Notes under the pieces: model-generated
Told to the model about the DNA's origin: nothing
Databases searched by the model: none
What the model saw: only the letters and a program-made list of their open reading frames with translations
Assembly (NCBI RefSeq): GCF_014621775.1
Contig: NZ_CP061204.1
Location: 1,508,501 to 1,572,500, forward strand
Source: Stenotrophomonas sp. 169
Lineage (GTDB): Bacteria > Pseudomonadota > Gammaproteobacteria > Xanthomonadales > Xanthomonadaceae
Reading direction: 5' to 3'
DNA: 64,000 nucleotides
In this document: positions 27,743-37,595 of the stretch, in pieces
How the letters are laid out: every line of letters begins with the position of its first letter
Position numbering within the stretch: the stretch's first letter is position 1
Made by a program: the position numbers and the translations under genes

Positions 27743-29494
27743 GTGAGCCAGGCCATCGACAACGAACAGCAGCAGGCGCAGCAGCACCAGCGCGAGACCG
27801 CGCAGCGCAAGGACCGCCAGCAGTGGCTGGAGGGGCTGGCAACGGCAGCGGCAGGCAAGCGGCGGCTGGCGGCGGCGTCGATCAGCCTGTCGGGCATCCT
27901 GCTGGTCGCGCAGGCCGCCGCCATCGCCTGGCTGGTCCAGCACGTGCTGTTCGAGCGGGCGCCCCTGGCGGACGGCATGGGGGTGCTGGCCGGCCTGGGC
28001 GGGGTACTGCTGCTGCGCACCCTGCTGGGCAGCATGACCCAGGCCGCTGCGGGGGATGTCGCCGATGCGGCACGCCTCGCGCTGCGCGAGCGCGCCTACG
28101 CCAGCCTGCTGGGCAAGGGGCCGCTGTGGCTGCGGCAGCAGCGCAGCGGCGAGCTGGGTGAGGTGATGCTGGCCCATGCCGATGCCATCGAGAACTACTT
28201 CAGCGGATTCCAGCCGGTGCGCATCGAAGTGGTCGTCGTGCCGCTGGTCATCGCGCTGGCCGTCGCCTGGGTGGACTGGGTGGTGGCGGTCATCTTCATC
28301 GCCACCGCGCCGCTGGTGCCGTTCTTCATGATGCTGGTGGGCTGGGGCGCGGAGGCGGCAGGGCGCGCGCAGCTGGGCGAGCTGGCGCGCATGAGCGGCC
28401 ACTTCGCCGACCGCATCAAAGGCCTGGGCCTGCTGCGCCTGTACGGGCGTGGGCAAGCCGAGCTGGATGGCGTGGCGGCCGCTGCGGAGGGGGTGCGCGA
28501 GCGCACCATGAAGGTACTGCGCATCGCGTTCCTGTCGTCCACGGTGCTGGAGTTCTTTGCTTCGGTCAGCGTGGCCATGGTGGCGCTGTACCTGGGCCTC
28601 AGCTACCTGGGGATGATGTCGCTGCACGCGCAGGTCCCCACCTTGGGAGCGGGCCTGTTCTGCCTGCTGTTGGCGCCGGAGTTCTATGCGCCGCTGCGGC
28701 GGCTGGCAGCGCACTACCACGATCGGGCCAACGCGTTGGCCGCCGCCGCCGAGATCGAGCGTCTGCTCGGCGGATTGCCGGCAGCGGCCACCGCGCCCGC
28801 CGCACCGCGGGCCACGGTGGTGGCCACCGAGCCGCTGCAGTTGCACGCGCCGCCTCTGCGGGCCCGCGCGTTGGTGCTGCGGCCCTTGGGTGCCGCTCAC
28901 GATGTTGTGCGCGACATCAGCTTCCAGCTGGAACAGAACCAGCGACTGGCCCTGGTCGGCCCCAGTGGCAGCGGCAAGAGCACCCTGCTGGAGGCACTGG
29001 CAGGCTGGCTGCCGCCACGCGGGGGCAGTGTCATCCTGCGCCCGGGTATCGAGGTCGGCTACGCCGGGCAACGGCCCTACCTGTTCCACGGCAGCATCGC
29101 CGACAACCTGCGCCTGGCCGATCCCACCGCCAGCATGGCGACGCTGCGCCAGGTGGCGGACGCGGCGCAGGTGCTGGCCTTCGCCGACCGCTTGCCGGCC
29201 GGTCTGGACACGGTGATCGGAGAGCGCGGATTCGGCTTGTCGGGGGGGGAAGCACGACGCATCGGCCTGGCCCGGTTGCTGCTGCGCAATCCCGGCATCC
29301 TGCTGCTGGACGAACCTACCGCGTTCCTGGATCCGCGCACCGAGGCCGCGCTGCTGCAGGCACTGGCGGTATTCGCCCGCGGCCGCAGCGTGATCGTCGC
29401 GACCCACAGTCCGGTCGTGATGGCATGGGCAGACAGCACGCTGGTCCTGCCGCAGGGACAGCTGCACGATGGCGCGCCCGAGGTGCCGGCATGA
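27743..29494 (+). CDS. cydD: Glutathione/cysteine ABC exporter subunit CydD
   Basis: An ABC half-transporter that with CydC exports reduced thiols to the periplasm and is needed to assemble cytochrome bd. About 583 residues: five to six membrane helices (about 45-300), then the ATPase domain with Walker A GPSGSGKST, signature LSGGEARR and Walker B ILLLDEPT. The start is uncertain: GTG 27743 (SQAIDNEQQQ) is chosen because the upstream frame has no membrane-protein character; no clear ribosome site is seen. Overlaps cydC by four bases. Divergent from cydABX. Confidence 0.92.
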   Translation: MSQAIDNEQQQAQQHQRETAQRKDRQQWLEGLATAAAGKRRLAAASISLSGILLVAQAAAIAWLVQHVLFERAPLADGMGVLAGLGGVLLLRTLLGSMTQAAAGDVADAARLALRERAYASLLGKGPLWLRQQRSGELGEVMLAHADAIENYFSGFQPVRIEVVVVPLVIALAVAWVDWVVAVIFIATAPLVPFFMMLVGWGAEAAGRAQLGELARMSGHFADRIKGLGLLRLYGRGQAELDGVAAAAEGVRERTMKVLRIAFLSSTVLEFFASVSVAMVALYLGLSYLGMMSLHAQVPTLGAGLFCLLLAPEFYAPLRRLAAHYHDRANALAAAAEIERLLGGLPAAATAPAAPRATVVATEPLQLHAPPLRARALVLRPLGAAHDVVRDISFQLEQNQRLALVGPSGSGKSTLLEALAGWLPPRGGSVILRPGIEVGYAGQRPYLFHGSIADNLRLADPTASMATLRQVADAAQVLAFADRLPAGLDTVIGERGFGLSGGEARRIGLARLLLRNPGILLLDEPTAFLDPRTEAALLQALAVFARGRSVIVATHSPVVMAWADSTLVLPQGQLHDGAPEVPA

Positions 29495-31197
29495 GCGCCG
29501 CGCAGCGCGACACGCTGCGGGCGGTGTTCCGCCGGCACACGCCGCGGCTGCTGCTGACGGTGCTGCTGTTGTGGACCACCATGCTGGCAGGCAGTGCCCT
29601 GCTGGGGCTGTCCGGCGGCTTCCTTACCGCGGCGGCGCTGGCCGGTGCCGCTGGACTGGGCAGTGGCTTCAATTTCTTTTCGCCCTCGGCCGGCATCCGC
29701 GGCCTGACCATGGCGCGCATCGCATCGCGTTACTTCGAAAAGCTTGTGGGACACGACGTCACCCTGCGCATCGCACGCGATGCGCGCGTGTGGTTTTTCC
29801 GCCGCGCACTGCCCTTGGCACCGGCGCGGCTGGGCACGACACGCACGGCTGAACTACTGGCGCGGCTGCTCGGCGACATCGCCGAGGTGGATGGCCTGTG
29901 GGTGCGCGCGCTTGGCCCGCTGCTGGCATTGGCGGCACTCAGCGGGGTGGCGATGGCATCGGCGTGGCTGATCCTGCCCAGCGCTGCTGCACTGCTGGCC
30001 GTGATGAGCGTGCTGGTTGGCCTGGGCGTGCCGTGGCTGGGCGTGCGTGGGCGCGATGAGGAAGAGCGTGATCGCGCCCAGCATCGGGCGCAGCTGCGCA
30101 ATCTTTCGTTTGAAGGCATCGAGGGCGCTGCCGATCTGACCGCGCTGGGCGCGGTGGATCACTGGCAGGGCCGGGTGGAGGTCGCGGCGCGGCAACTGCG
30201 CGCGCGGGATCGGCGGCGACGCTGGCGGCTGCTGGGGGCGACCACCCTGCATGGCGTAGTGACCGGTGGTGGGTTGCTGGCCATGCTGGCGCTGGTGCTG
30301 TCGGCCCATGAGCACGGACGGTTGGATGCACCGCTGGCCGCCGGTCTGCTGTTCCTGACCGTGGCGATGATCGAGCTGTGGGCCGGCCTCGGCCTGGCCT
30401 GGCAGTCGCTGCAGTCAGGGCAGGTGGCCGTCGCGCGCCTGCAGTCCATCGTTGATCAGCCGCCGATGGTCGAGGAGCCTGCCGCGCCTGTTCCGATGCC
30501 CGACGTACCCGCCGTAGTGCAGTGGGAAGGCGTTTCGTTCGGCTGGGAGCACGGCAGTCGCACGCTGTTGGAAGGGATCGATCTGACCATGGAGCCTGGC
30601 CGTCGCATCGCCATCCGCGGCGACAGCGGGAGCGGCAAGACCACGCTGTCCAGCCTGCTGCTGCGTCTGTATGACCCGGGCGCGGGCCGCATCACCCATG
30701 GTGGCGTGGACCTGCGTGCGTATGCGCAGGAAGACTGGCACCGGCAACTGGCTTGGCTGCCCCAGCATGCCCCGGTGTTTGCCGGCAGCGTCGCCGACAA
30801 CCTTCTGCTGGGCAATCCCCACGCCAGCGATGCGGTGCTGTGGGCGATGCTGGAGCGGGTCCGGCTGGGGGAGTGGGCGCGTGCCGTCGGCGGACTGGAC
30901 GGCTGGGTCGGCGAAAACGGCGCCACGCTGTCGGCTGGGCAGGCGCGTCGGCTGGCGCTGGCGCGCGCGCTGCTGCGCGGGGCGCCGATCCTGGTGCTGG
31001 ACGAGCCAACTGAAGGGCTGGACGTGGACACCGCCCACGCGCTGCTGCGTGATCTGCCGGCATTGCTGGAGGGGCGCAGCCTGCTGCTGATCACCCACGA
31101 CGAGTTGCCCGATGGCGTGGTCGATGTTGTGTATCGCGTGCAGGGCGGTCGGATCGCGGAGGAGTCGTTACAAAGCGTGAGCAACACGGCCCCTTAG
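29491..31197 (+). CDS. cydC: Glutathione/cysteine ABC exporter subunit CydC
   Basis: The partner of CydD in the heterodimeric exporter. The 568-residue protein has six membrane helices (about 20-300) and an ATPase domain with Walker A RGDSGSGKTT, LSAGQARRLALARALL as signature, and Walker B ILVLDEPTEGLD. The signature is LSAGQ rather than LSGGQ. ATG 29491 overlaps the cydD stop in ATGA. Confidence 0.95.
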   Translation: MSAAQRDTLRAVFRRHTPRLLLTVLLLWTTMLAGSALLGLSGGFLTAAALAGAAGLGSGFNFFSPSAGIRGLTMARIASRYFEKLVGHDVTLRIARDARVWFFRRALPLAPARLGTTRTAELLARLLGDIAEVDGLWVRALGPLLALAALSGVAMASAWLILPSAAALLAVMSVLVGLGVPWLGVRGRDEEERDRAQHRAQLRNLSFEGIEGAADLTALGAVDHWQGRVEVAARQLRARDRRRRWRLLGATTLHGVVTGGGLLAMLALVLSAHEHGRLDAPLAAGLLFLTVAMIELWAGLGLAWQSLQSGQVAVARLQSIVDQPPMVEEPAAPVPMPDVPAVVQWEGVSFGWEHGSRTLLEGIDLTMEPGRRIAIRGDSGSGKTTLSSLLLRLYDPGAGRITHGGVDLRAYAQEDWHRQLAWLPQHAPVFAGSVADNLLLGNPHASDAVLWAMLERVRLGEWARAVGGLDGWVGENGATLSAGQARRLALARALLRGAPILVLDEPTEGLDVDTAHALLRDLPALLEGRSLLLITHDELPDGVVDVVYRVQGGRIAEESLQSVSNTAP

Positions 31198-31235
31198 CCG
31201 GTATCCGCCGTTACGTTTTTGCTCCGCGCACTGCT

Positions 31236-31646
31236 TCAGGTGTATTGGCCAGCAGCGCGCAGCAGCACCGCGACCGAGGCCACGTTGGCCACCACGCACA
31301 CCCAGAACACCTGCTGGAAACTGGCCTTGCGGCTCTTGTGGCGCAGCAGTGACTGCGCGAACAAGGCGCCGGGCCAGCCGCCGGCAAGCGCGAGCATCTG
31401 CAGGGTGCGCTCAGGCGTGCGTCGTTGCGTGGCGCACATGGCGGCACGTTTGTCACGCCAGTACAGACCGAATGTCCACAGGCTTGCGATGAGCAGCCAC
31501 ACCGCCAGCCATCCCGGCAGCCAGCCCACGACCGTGCAGGCCAGCAGTCCACCGGCCACGCACAGCGCCAGCGCGGTACGGGGCGACAGGCGCGGTTCGG
31601 GGCGCGGTGCGACAGGCCGACGGCGGGGCGCGGGACGGCGGCTCAC
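31236..31646 (-). CDS. DUF1294 membrane protein
   Basis: A 136-residue protein with a basic, proline-rich N-terminus (RRPAPRRRPVAPRP) and three to four short hydrophobic segments. The DUF1294 signature is visible: YWRDKRAAMCATQRRTPE, then LALAGGWPGALFAQSLLRHKSRKASFQ. Many family members carry an N-terminal cold-shock domain; this one has none. GTG 31646 overlaps the stop of the acyltransferase gene in GTGA. Function unknown. Confidence 0.85.
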   Translation of the reverse strand: MSRRPAPRRRPVAPRPEPRLSPRTALALCVAGGLLACTVVGWLPGWLAVWLLIASLWTFGLYWRDKRAAMCATQRRTPERTLQMLALAGGWPGALFAQSLLRHKSRKASFQQVFWVCVVANVASVAVLLRAAGQYT

Positions 31647-32755
31647 AGTGCGTCGAGGAATTCGCGCACGGGGGGGGCAAAGCGCTCGAAATCGACGAGG
31701 AACGCGTCGTGGCCCTGCGGTGAATCCAGCCCGATGAAGCGTGCCCGGGCACCGCCTGCCCGCAGCCCGTCCGCGATCTGCTGCTGTTGCTGCACCGGGA
31801 ACAGGATGTCCGTGTTCGCCCCGATGGCCAACGCCTGTTCCACCTTGATCGAAGACAGGCCGGCCAGCACGTCGCCGTCACCTTCATCGGCCAGATCGAA
31901 CCAGTCCATGGACCTGCTGAGATACAGATAGCAGTTCGGATCGAAGAAGCGCACAAAGCGTCGCGCGTGGCCTTCGAGGTAACTCTCGACCTGGAACTCA
32001 AGGCCGAACGGGTCGTCGTCGGCCTGGTCGGAGTCCAATCGCACGCGACCGAAACGTCCGTCCCATTCCAGCGCCGAGCGATAGGTGATCACGCCCAGCT
32101 TGCGTGCCATGCGCATGCCCGATTCCGGGTAATGCGCGTCGTCGTAGTCTCCGTTGTTCCATTGCGGATCCAGCCGGATGGCTTCGCGCTGCAAGGATCG
32201 GATGGCGATGGAAAACGGCAATGCCTGTGCACTGCCCGAGATGTTGATGTGGCTGCGCGCAATGCCGGGCTGCACCATCATCAGTGCCAGCGCGGTCATG
32301 CCGCCCATCGAGTTGCCAACCACGCAGGCCAGTTGCTGCACACCCAGTGCGCGCACCACCTCCACCGACGCACGCGCTCCGTCTTCCACCGACAGTTCCG
32401 GGAACGTAAGACGGTAACGCTCACCGGTGTCGGGGTTGATGCTGGCAGGGCCGGTGGAGCCTTTGCAGCTGCCCAGCGAGTTCACGCAGATCACGAACCA
32501 GCGGTCGGTGTCGATCGCCTTGCCGGGACCTACCATGGCCTCCCACCAACCCGGGGCCGGATTGGCTGCGTTGGATGCGGCATGCGCGTCCGGCGACAGC
32601 CCAGTGACGATCAGGATCGCATTGCCGGCGTCGGCATCCAGCGTTCCCCACGTTTCGAACGCAACACGGGCGCCGTGCAGGGCGCCGCCTCGCTTGAACG
32701 CAAACGGGGAGGGAAGGGCGTGGAAGCGGGTGCCGGGCGGGATGAATTCAGTCAT
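31643..32755 (-). CDS. metX: MetX-family acyltransferase, probably serine O-succinyltransferase
   Basis: An alpha/beta-hydrolase acyltransferase of 370 residues. The nucleophile is Ser149 in GNSMGGM, with the catalytic Asp and His near the end (ANTDILFP and PQGHDAFLVD). SPDAH at 54-58 and NSLGSCKGSTGPAS at 92-105 form the substrate pocket. Xanthomonad and Stenotrophomonas members of this group have been assigned as serine O-succinyltransferases that feed cysteine synthesis; homoserine acetyl- or succinyltransferase for methionine is the alternative. No metB or cysteine synthase gene is adjacent. Confidence 0.75.
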   Translation of the reverse strand: MTEFIPPGTRFHALPSPFAFKRGGALHGARVAFETWGTLDADAGNAILIVTGLSPDAHAASNAANPAPGWWEAMVGPGKAIDTDRWFVICVNSLGSCKGSTGPASINPDTGERYRLTFPELSVEDGARASVEVVRALGVQQLACVVGNSMGGMTALALMMVQPGIARSHINISGSAQALPFSIAIRSLQREAIRLDPQWNNGDYDDAHYPESGMRMARKLGVITYRSALEWDGRFGRVRLDSDQADDDPFGLEFQVESYLEGHARRFVRFFDPNCYLYLSRSMDWFDLADEGDGDVLAGLSSIKVEQALAIGANTDILFPVQQQQQIADGLRAGGARARFIGLDSPQGHDAFLVDFERFAPPVREFLDAL

Positions 32756-32778
32756 GGCGGCATTCTAGCCGCTGCGCT

Positions 32779-32802
32779 CGCCGAGCATGGCTCGGCGCTA
32801 CC
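32779..32802 (-). repeat. SMAG-type palindrome between metX and psd
   Basis: One GTAG-ended element in minus orientation with the GCCGAGC/GCTCGGC stem, in the 81-bp gap between psd and metX. Confidence 0.8.
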
Positions 32803-32836
32803 AGGTGCCAGGCGGGCGCAGCGGCACGCCGCTCGA

Positions 32837-33679
32837 TCAGCGCAGCGTCGCCAGCGCTTGTCCCAGCTGCACGGCATGCTCGGCATCCAGGTGCGCGGCG
32901 AAGTCCGCCACGCCCGGGGGCAGCAGCACGATCACCGTAGAGCCGTAATTGAAGCGCGCCATTTCGGCGAAGCGGTCCAGCACGATGCCGCGGCCACGAT
33001 AATCCTTGCGCGTGATGCGATCGCCGTAGTGGGGGATCTCCTCGCCACTCCAGACCGTCTCCACGCCGGACACCAGCAACGCGCCGACCATCACGCTGAC
33101 CATCGGGCCGAATGACGTGTCGAAATGGCAGACCAGCCGCTCGTTGCGGGCGAACAGGCCGGGCACCTTGTTGACCGCAGCCGGGCCCACGCTGAACAAG
33201 CGGCCGGGCACATGCACGGTCTCACGCAGCGTGCCGGTCCACGGCATGTGCACCCGGTGGTAATCCTTGGGTGACAGGTACACCGTGGCAAACAGACCCT
33301 CGTTGAACGGCTTGGCATCCGCTTCGCTGCCCAGCAGTTCGGCGGCGGTGAATGACTGGCCTTTGGCCTGGAAAATCCGACCGGCGTCGATGCGGCCCAG
33401 CTGGCTGATGCGGCCATCGGCGGGCATCACCAGGCTGCGCGGATCAGCATCGGCCACGCGCGCGCCGGGCTTCAATGCACGGGTGAAGAACTGGTTGAAG
33501 GTGGGATAGCTGCGCGGGTCCGGGTTGGCCGCCTCGTCCAGGTTCACGCCGAACTTCGCCGTCACCGTGTCGATCAGCCACTGCGATACACGCGGATTGT
33601 CCGAGTACGCCAGCGAACGCGCCATCGAGGACAGCAGGCGGTGCGGCAGGGCGTAGCTCAGGGTGGTCATCAGGCTCAT
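32837..33679 (-). CDS. psd: Phosphatidylserine decarboxylase proenzyme
   Basis: It makes phosphatidylethanolamine at the inner membrane; the proenzyme cuts itself to form a pyruvoyl cofactor. The cleavage motif is YGST at 245-248, with Gly246-Ser247 the bond expected to break. Other blocks include [24 protein letters not shown] and the metal/charge-relay region [12 protein letters not shown]. 280 residues, normal length for the short proteobacterial type. ATG 33679 overlaps the Sco1 stop by four bases. Confidence 0.96.
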   Translation of the reverse strand: MSLMTTLSYALPHRLLSSMARSLAYSDNPRVSQWLIDTVTAKFGVNLDEAANPDPRSYPTFNQFFTRALKPGARVADADPRSLVMPADGRISQLGRIDAGRIFQAKGQSFTAAELLGSEADAKPFNEGLFATVYLSPKDYHRVHMPWTGTLRETVHVPGRLFSVGPAAVNKVPGLFARNERLVCHFDTSFGPMVSVMVGALLVSGVETVWSGEEIPHYGDRITRKDYRGRGIVLDRFAEMARFNYGSTVIVLLPPGVADFAAHLDAEHAVQLGQALATLR

Positions 33680-34326
33680 GGGGCGGATTTCTCGGTCAGC
33701 TTCTGCAGGTCGCGGGCCATGGCCGGCGCGTTGAACGGGGGGCGGATGATGCCGGCAAGGCGGCCTTCGGGATCCAGCACCGCCAGGGTGGCCGAATGCT
33801 CGACCGAGTAATCTTCCGGGTTCTCGTCGAAATGCGTCCCCGGCACCTTCTGGAACACGAAGCCCAGGGCGGTGGCGAACTTCTCCAGCGACGGCACGTC
33901 GCCGGTGGCGGCCAGGGTGTCCTTGTGGAAGGCATGGACGTACTCACCCAGACGGGTGGCGCTGTCGCGTTCCGGGTCGACTGACACGAACAACACGCGC
34001 GGGCGCAGACTCTCCGGCACGGTTTCCCACTGCTTCTGCGCCCCGGCCAGCTCGGCCAGCGTGGTCGGGCACACATCGGGGCAGAAAGTGAAGCCCAGGA
34101 ACACCAGGGTCCAGTGACCTTTCAGCTCGCCGGGGATCAGGCGGGTGCCATCGGATTGGGCGAGGTTGAAGTCAGGCAGCGGGCGGGGTTGCGGGTAGAA
34201 CGTGATCGATTCGGTGGCCGGCAGCCCGCTGGGGGCCTTCGGCGCGAAGACCTTCTGCGCCACGAGCAGGCCGAGACCGGCTGCCAGGGCGATCAGCAGG
34301 ATGATGCCGACGTTGCGGTTGAACAT
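33676..34326 (-). CDS. SCO1/SenC family copper/thioredoxin-like protein
   Basis: A membrane-anchored periplasmic protein of 216 residues, usually involved in loading Cu into cytochrome c oxidase or in thiol redox control. It has an N-terminal anchor (about 7-24), the copper-binding FCPDVCP with Cys82 and Cys86, and the conserved His in [18 protein letters not shown] 34326 ([11 protein letters not shown]) begins just before the anchor; the longer frame upstream is unlikely. Coupled to psd by an ATGA overlap. Confidence 0.9.
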   Translation of the reverse strand: MFNRNVGIILLIALAAGLGLLVAQKVFAPKAPSGLPATESITFYPQPRPLPDFNLAQSDGTRLIPGELKGHWTLVFLGFTFCPDVCPTTLAELAGAQKQWETVPESLRPRVLFVSVDPERDSATRLGEYVHAFHKDTLAATGDVPSLEKFATALGFVFQKVPGTHFDENPEDYSVEHSATLAVLDPEGRLAGIIRPPFNAPAMARDLQKLTEKSAP

Positions 34327-34453
34327 GAGGGCCTGCGCTGCCGAGGGATCGGCCCCCATCATAACGGCTGTACGGTGGCGGTTTCCCCTGCAACGGATGC
34401 CGAGGCAGGCGCCAGCCCCTATAATCGGGGGCCAATTTCCCCGTCGTACCGCC

Positions 34454-35383
34454 ATGACTGCCGAAACGGCCGCCGAACTCCACACGATCATCGACCTGAT
34501 CCGCTACGGCACCAGCCGTTTCAATGCTGCTGGCCTGACCTTCGGGCACAGCTACGACAATGCCCTGGACGAGGCGACCCAGCTGGTGCTGCACAGCCTG
34601 CACCTGCCGCACGACCTCGGCCCGGCCTATGGCCAGGCCCGCCTGCTGCAGTCGGAGAAGCAGCAGGTGCTGGAACTGTTCCAGCGCCGCATCGATGAGC
34701 GCATTCCGGCCGCCTACCTGACCGGTGAGGCATGGTTTGCCGGGCTGAGCTTCAAGAGCGACGCCCGTGCCCTGGTGCCGCGTTCGCCGATCGCCGAGCT
34801 GATCGAAACCGGCTTCGAGCCTTGGCTGGCCGGCCGCCACGTGCAGCGCGCGCTGGATCTGTGCACCGGCTCGGGCTGCATCGCCATTGCCATGGGCCAT
34901 TACTACCCGAATTGGGAAGTGGACGGCGTGGACCTGAGCGATGACGCGTTGAGTCTGGCGCATGAGAACAAGGACCGCCTGCAGGCGCACAACGTGACCC
35001 TGTTGAAGTCGGACCTGTTCAATGGCCTTGGCGGGCGCCACTACGACCTGATCGTGACCAATCCGCCGTATGTCACCAACGACGAGACCGATGCGCTGCC
35101 GCAGGAGTATTCGTACGAGCCGGACATGGGCCTGCGTGCCGGCGACGACGGCCTGGACCTGGTGCTGAAGATCCTGCGTGATGCGCCGCTGCACCTGAGC
35201 GAAGATGGCCTGCTGATCTGTGAAGTGGGCGAATCCGAACAGCACCTGATCAAGCTGCTGCCGGAAGTGGAATTCGCCTGGGTGGAGTTCAAGGTCGGCC
35301 AGATGGGCATCTTCGCGGTGGAATGCCGCGACCTGATCGCCCACAGCGCCCGCATCACCGAACTGGCGGCGCAGCGACCGTGA
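34454..35383 (+). CDS. prmB: Ribosomal protein uL3 glutamine N5-methyltransferase
   Basis: A SAM-dependent enzyme that methylates a Gln of ribosomal protein L3. The 309-residue protein has an N-terminal helical domain (1-95), the SAM site [12 protein letters not shown] at 135-146 and the Gln-binding NPPY at 203-206. [19 protein letters not shown] is a PrmB-type block. ATG 34454 ([10 protein letters not shown]) is used. The stop overlaps the aroC GTG start, a pairing (prmB-aroC) common in proteobacteria. Confidence 0.95.
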   Translation: MTAETAAELHTIIDLIRYGTSRFNAAGLTFGHSYDNALDEATQLVLHSLHLPHDLGPAYGQARLLQSEKQQVLELFQRRIDERIPAAYLTGEAWFAGLSFKSDARALVPRSPIAELIETGFEPWLAGRHVQRALDLCTGSGCIAIAMGHYYPNWEVDGVDLSDDALSLAHENKDRLQAHNVTLLKSDLFNGLGGRHYDLIVTNPPYVTNDETDALPQEYSYEPDMGLRAGDDGLDLVLKILRDAPLHLSEDGLLICEVGESEQHLIKLLPEVEFAWVEFKVGQMGIFAVECRDLIAHSARITELAAQRP

Positions 35384-36483
35384 GCTCCAATTCGTTCGGC
35401 AAGCTGTTCACCGTCACCACCTTCGGCGAGTCGCACGGTCCGGCCATCGGCTGCGTGATCGATGGCTGTCCGCCGGGGCTGGCGCTGGATGCGGCCGAGT
35501 TCACGCATGACCTGCAGCGTCGGGCCACCGGCAAAAGCCGGCACACCTCGGCACGGCGCGAAGCTGACGAGGTGGAGATCCTCTCCGGGGTGTACGAGGG
35601 GCTGACCACCGGCACGCCGATCGCCCTGCTGATCCGCAACACCGACCAGCGCAGCAAGGATTACACCGCCATCGGCCAGCAGTTCCGTCCGGGGCACGCC
35701 GATTACAGTTATTGGCACAAATACGGGATCCGCGATCCCCGCGGTGGCGGACGCTCTTCGGCGCGCGAAACCACCATGCGCGTGGCCGCCGGCGTGGTCG
35801 CCAAGAAGTGGCTGGGCGAGCGCTTCGGCGTGACCGTGCGCGGCTACCTGTCGCAGCTGGGCAGCATCACCCCGCGTGGGTTCGACTGGTCGGCGGTGGA
35901 AGACAATCCGTTCTTCTGGCCCGATGCCGCCCAGGTGCCGGAACTGGAAAGCTACATGGATGCTCTGCGCAAATCCGGTGACTCGGTAGGTGCGCGGGTA
36001 GACGTGGTGGCCGACAACGTGCCGCCGGGTTGGGGCGAGCCGATCTACGGCAAGCTCGATGGCGAACTGGCCTCCGCGCTGATGAGCATCAACGCGGTGA
36101 AGGGCGTGGAGATCGGTGACGGCTTCGCCAGCGCCGCACAGAAGGGCACCGAGCACCGCGACCTGCTGACCCCGCAGGGCTTTGCCAGCAATCATGCCGG
36201 CGGGATCCTGGGTGGCATCTCCACCGGCCAGCCGGTAACAGCCTCGATCGTGCTCAAGCCGACCTCCAGCCTGCGCCTGCCGGGTGCGTCGCTGGACAGC
36301 GAAGGCAACATCATTGAAGTCGTCACCGTCGGTCGCCACGACCCGTGCGTCGGTATCCGTGCCGCACCGATCGCCGAGGCGATGATGGCCATGGTGCTGA
36401 TGGACCAGGCCTTGCGTCACCGCGCGCAGTGTGGCGACGTCGGCAGCATCACCCCGCGCATTCCGGGCATGATCGATGGCTGA
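35380..36483 (+). CDS. aroC: Chorismate synthase
   Basis: It converts EPSP to chorismate with reduced FMN, the last common step to the aromatic amino acids. The 367-residue protein has [14 protein letters not shown] near the start, [14 protein letters not shown] and [20 protein letters not shown], all family signatures. The start is GTG 35380, overlapping the prmB stop (GTGA). The dehydrogenase gene that follows overlaps it by eight bases. Confidence 0.97.
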   Translation: MSSNSFGKLFTVTTFGESHGPAIGCVIDGCPPGLALDAAEFTHDLQRRATGKSRHTSARREADEVEILSGVYEGLTTGTPIALLIRNTDQRSKDYTAIGQQFRPGHADYSYWHKYGIRDPRGGGRSSARETTMRVAAGVVAKKWLGERFGVTVRGYLSQLGSITPRGFDWSAVEDNPFFWPDAAQVPELESYMDALRKSGDSVGARVDVVADNVPPGWGEPIYGKLDGELASALMSINAVKGVEIGDGFASAAQKGTEHRDLLTPQGFASNHAGGILGGISTGQPVTASIVLKPTSSLRLPGASLDSEGNIIEVVTVGRHDPCVGIRAAPIAEAMMAMVLMDQALRHRAQCGDVGSITPRIPGMIDG

Positions 36484-37513
36484 GCCGCGGCCGCGCGTCT
36501 GGGTCAGCCAACCGCTCATCGATGCGGTGATCGAGCCCCTGCGCGCGCAGGTCGAGCTGATCACCACCGATGAGGTCACTGCCTGGACGGCGGAACAGCT
36601 GGCTGCGCGCCTGGCCGACGTGGACGGTGCGATCATCACGCTCAACGAGCGGGTGGGGGCGGCGCAGGTCGCCGGTGCCGCGCGGTTGCAGGTGATCGCC
36701 AATGTCGGCGTGGGCTACAACAACCTGGATGTCGAGGCGCTGAGCGCTGCCGGTATCGTCGCCAGCAATACCCCGGACGTGCTGACCGAAACCACGGCGG
36801 ACCTGGGTTTTGCGTTGCTGATGGCAGCGGCGCGCCGGATTACTGAATCCGAGCGCTGGCTGCGCGAGGGCCAGTGGGGCCAGTGGTCCTTCCAGACCAT
36901 GCTCGGCGCCGATATCCATGGCAGCACGCTGGGCATCCTCGGCATGGGCCGCATCGGCCAAGGCATCGCGCGCCGCGGTGCACACGGCTTCGGCATGCGC
37001 GTGCTGTACCACAACCGATCGCGGTTGCCCGAAGCGGCCGAAGGCGAGGTGGGGGCGCAGTACGCCGACTTCGATACGCTGCTGGCGCAGAGCGATCATC
37101 TTGTTCTGGTACTTCCGTATACCGCTTCCTCGCACCACATCATCGATGCAGCGGCATTGGCGAAAATGAAACCGACCGCGACGCTGGTGAACATCGCCCG
37201 CGGTGGCATCGTCGACGAGCTGGCGCTCGCCGATGCGCTGGCCAATGGCCGCCTGGCCGCGGCCGGACTGGACGTATACGAAGGCGAGCCGGCCGTGCGC
37301 CCGGAGCTGCTGGCGCTGCACAACATCGTGCTGACGCCGCATATCGGCAGTGCCTCGCTGGCCACGCGCAAGGCGATGGTGCAGCTGGCGGCGGACAACC
37401 TGCTGGCCGCGCTCAATGTGGACGGCGCAGCGGCCCGCATGCCCAGCGCGATCAACGCAGAGGCCGCCTTCGCGGCGCGCACTGCCTCGGGCGACAAAAG
37501 CAAAAAACGATAG
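36476..37513 (+). CDS. D-2-hydroxyacid dehydrogenase (glyoxylate/hydroxypyruvate reductase type)
   Basis: An NAD(P)-dependent D-isomer-specific dehydrogenase, 345 residues. It has [17 protein letters not shown] near residue 77, the nucleotide motif [14 protein letters not shown] near 155, [10 protein letters not shown] with the catalytic Arg, DVYEGEP with Glu, and LTPHIGSAS with the catalytic His. It is close to the glyoxylate/hydroxypyruvate/2-ketogluconate reductase group; the exact substrate is open. Eight-base overlap with aroC suggests coupling. Confidence 0.88.
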   Translation: MAEPRPRVWVSQPLIDAVIEPLRAQVELITTDEVTAWTAEQLAARLADVDGAIITLNERVGAAQVAGAARLQVIANVGVGYNNLDVEALSAAGIVASNTPDVLTETTADLGFALLMAAARRITESERWLREGQWGQWSFQTMLGADIHGSTLGILGMGRIGQGIARRGAHGFGMRVLYHNRSRLPEAAEGEVGAQYADFDTLLAQSDHLVLVLPYTASSHHIIDAAALAKMKPTATLVNIARGGIVDELALADALANGRLAAAGLDVYEGEPAVRPELLALHNIVLTPHIGSASLATRKAMVQLAADNLLAALNVDGAAARMPSAINAEAAFAARTASGDKSKKR

Positions 37514-37544
37514 GGAGCCTCCGCGCCTGCACGAGGAGGTTCCC
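37513..37544 (+). terminator. Hairpin between the dehydrogenase and asd
   Basis: GGGAGCCTCC (37513-37522) pairs with GGAGGTTCCC (37535-37544) with one G-T wobble. No T-run follows directly (a CCCCCC/TTTTTT tract lies about 25 bases on), so it may be a weak terminator or a leader structure of asd. Confidence 0.4.
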
Positions 37545-37595
37545 CGAACCCTGCCGCATTGCGTGAATCCCCCCTTTTTTGTCGAGAAACATCCC

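Noticed and set aside
27479-29467. A minus-strand frame continuing cydA upstream for over 660 codons opposite cydD
   Set aside because: It has no start or ribosome site, a composition of Arg, Gln and His typical of antisense frames in GC-rich DNA, and it covers a clear ABC transporter gene.
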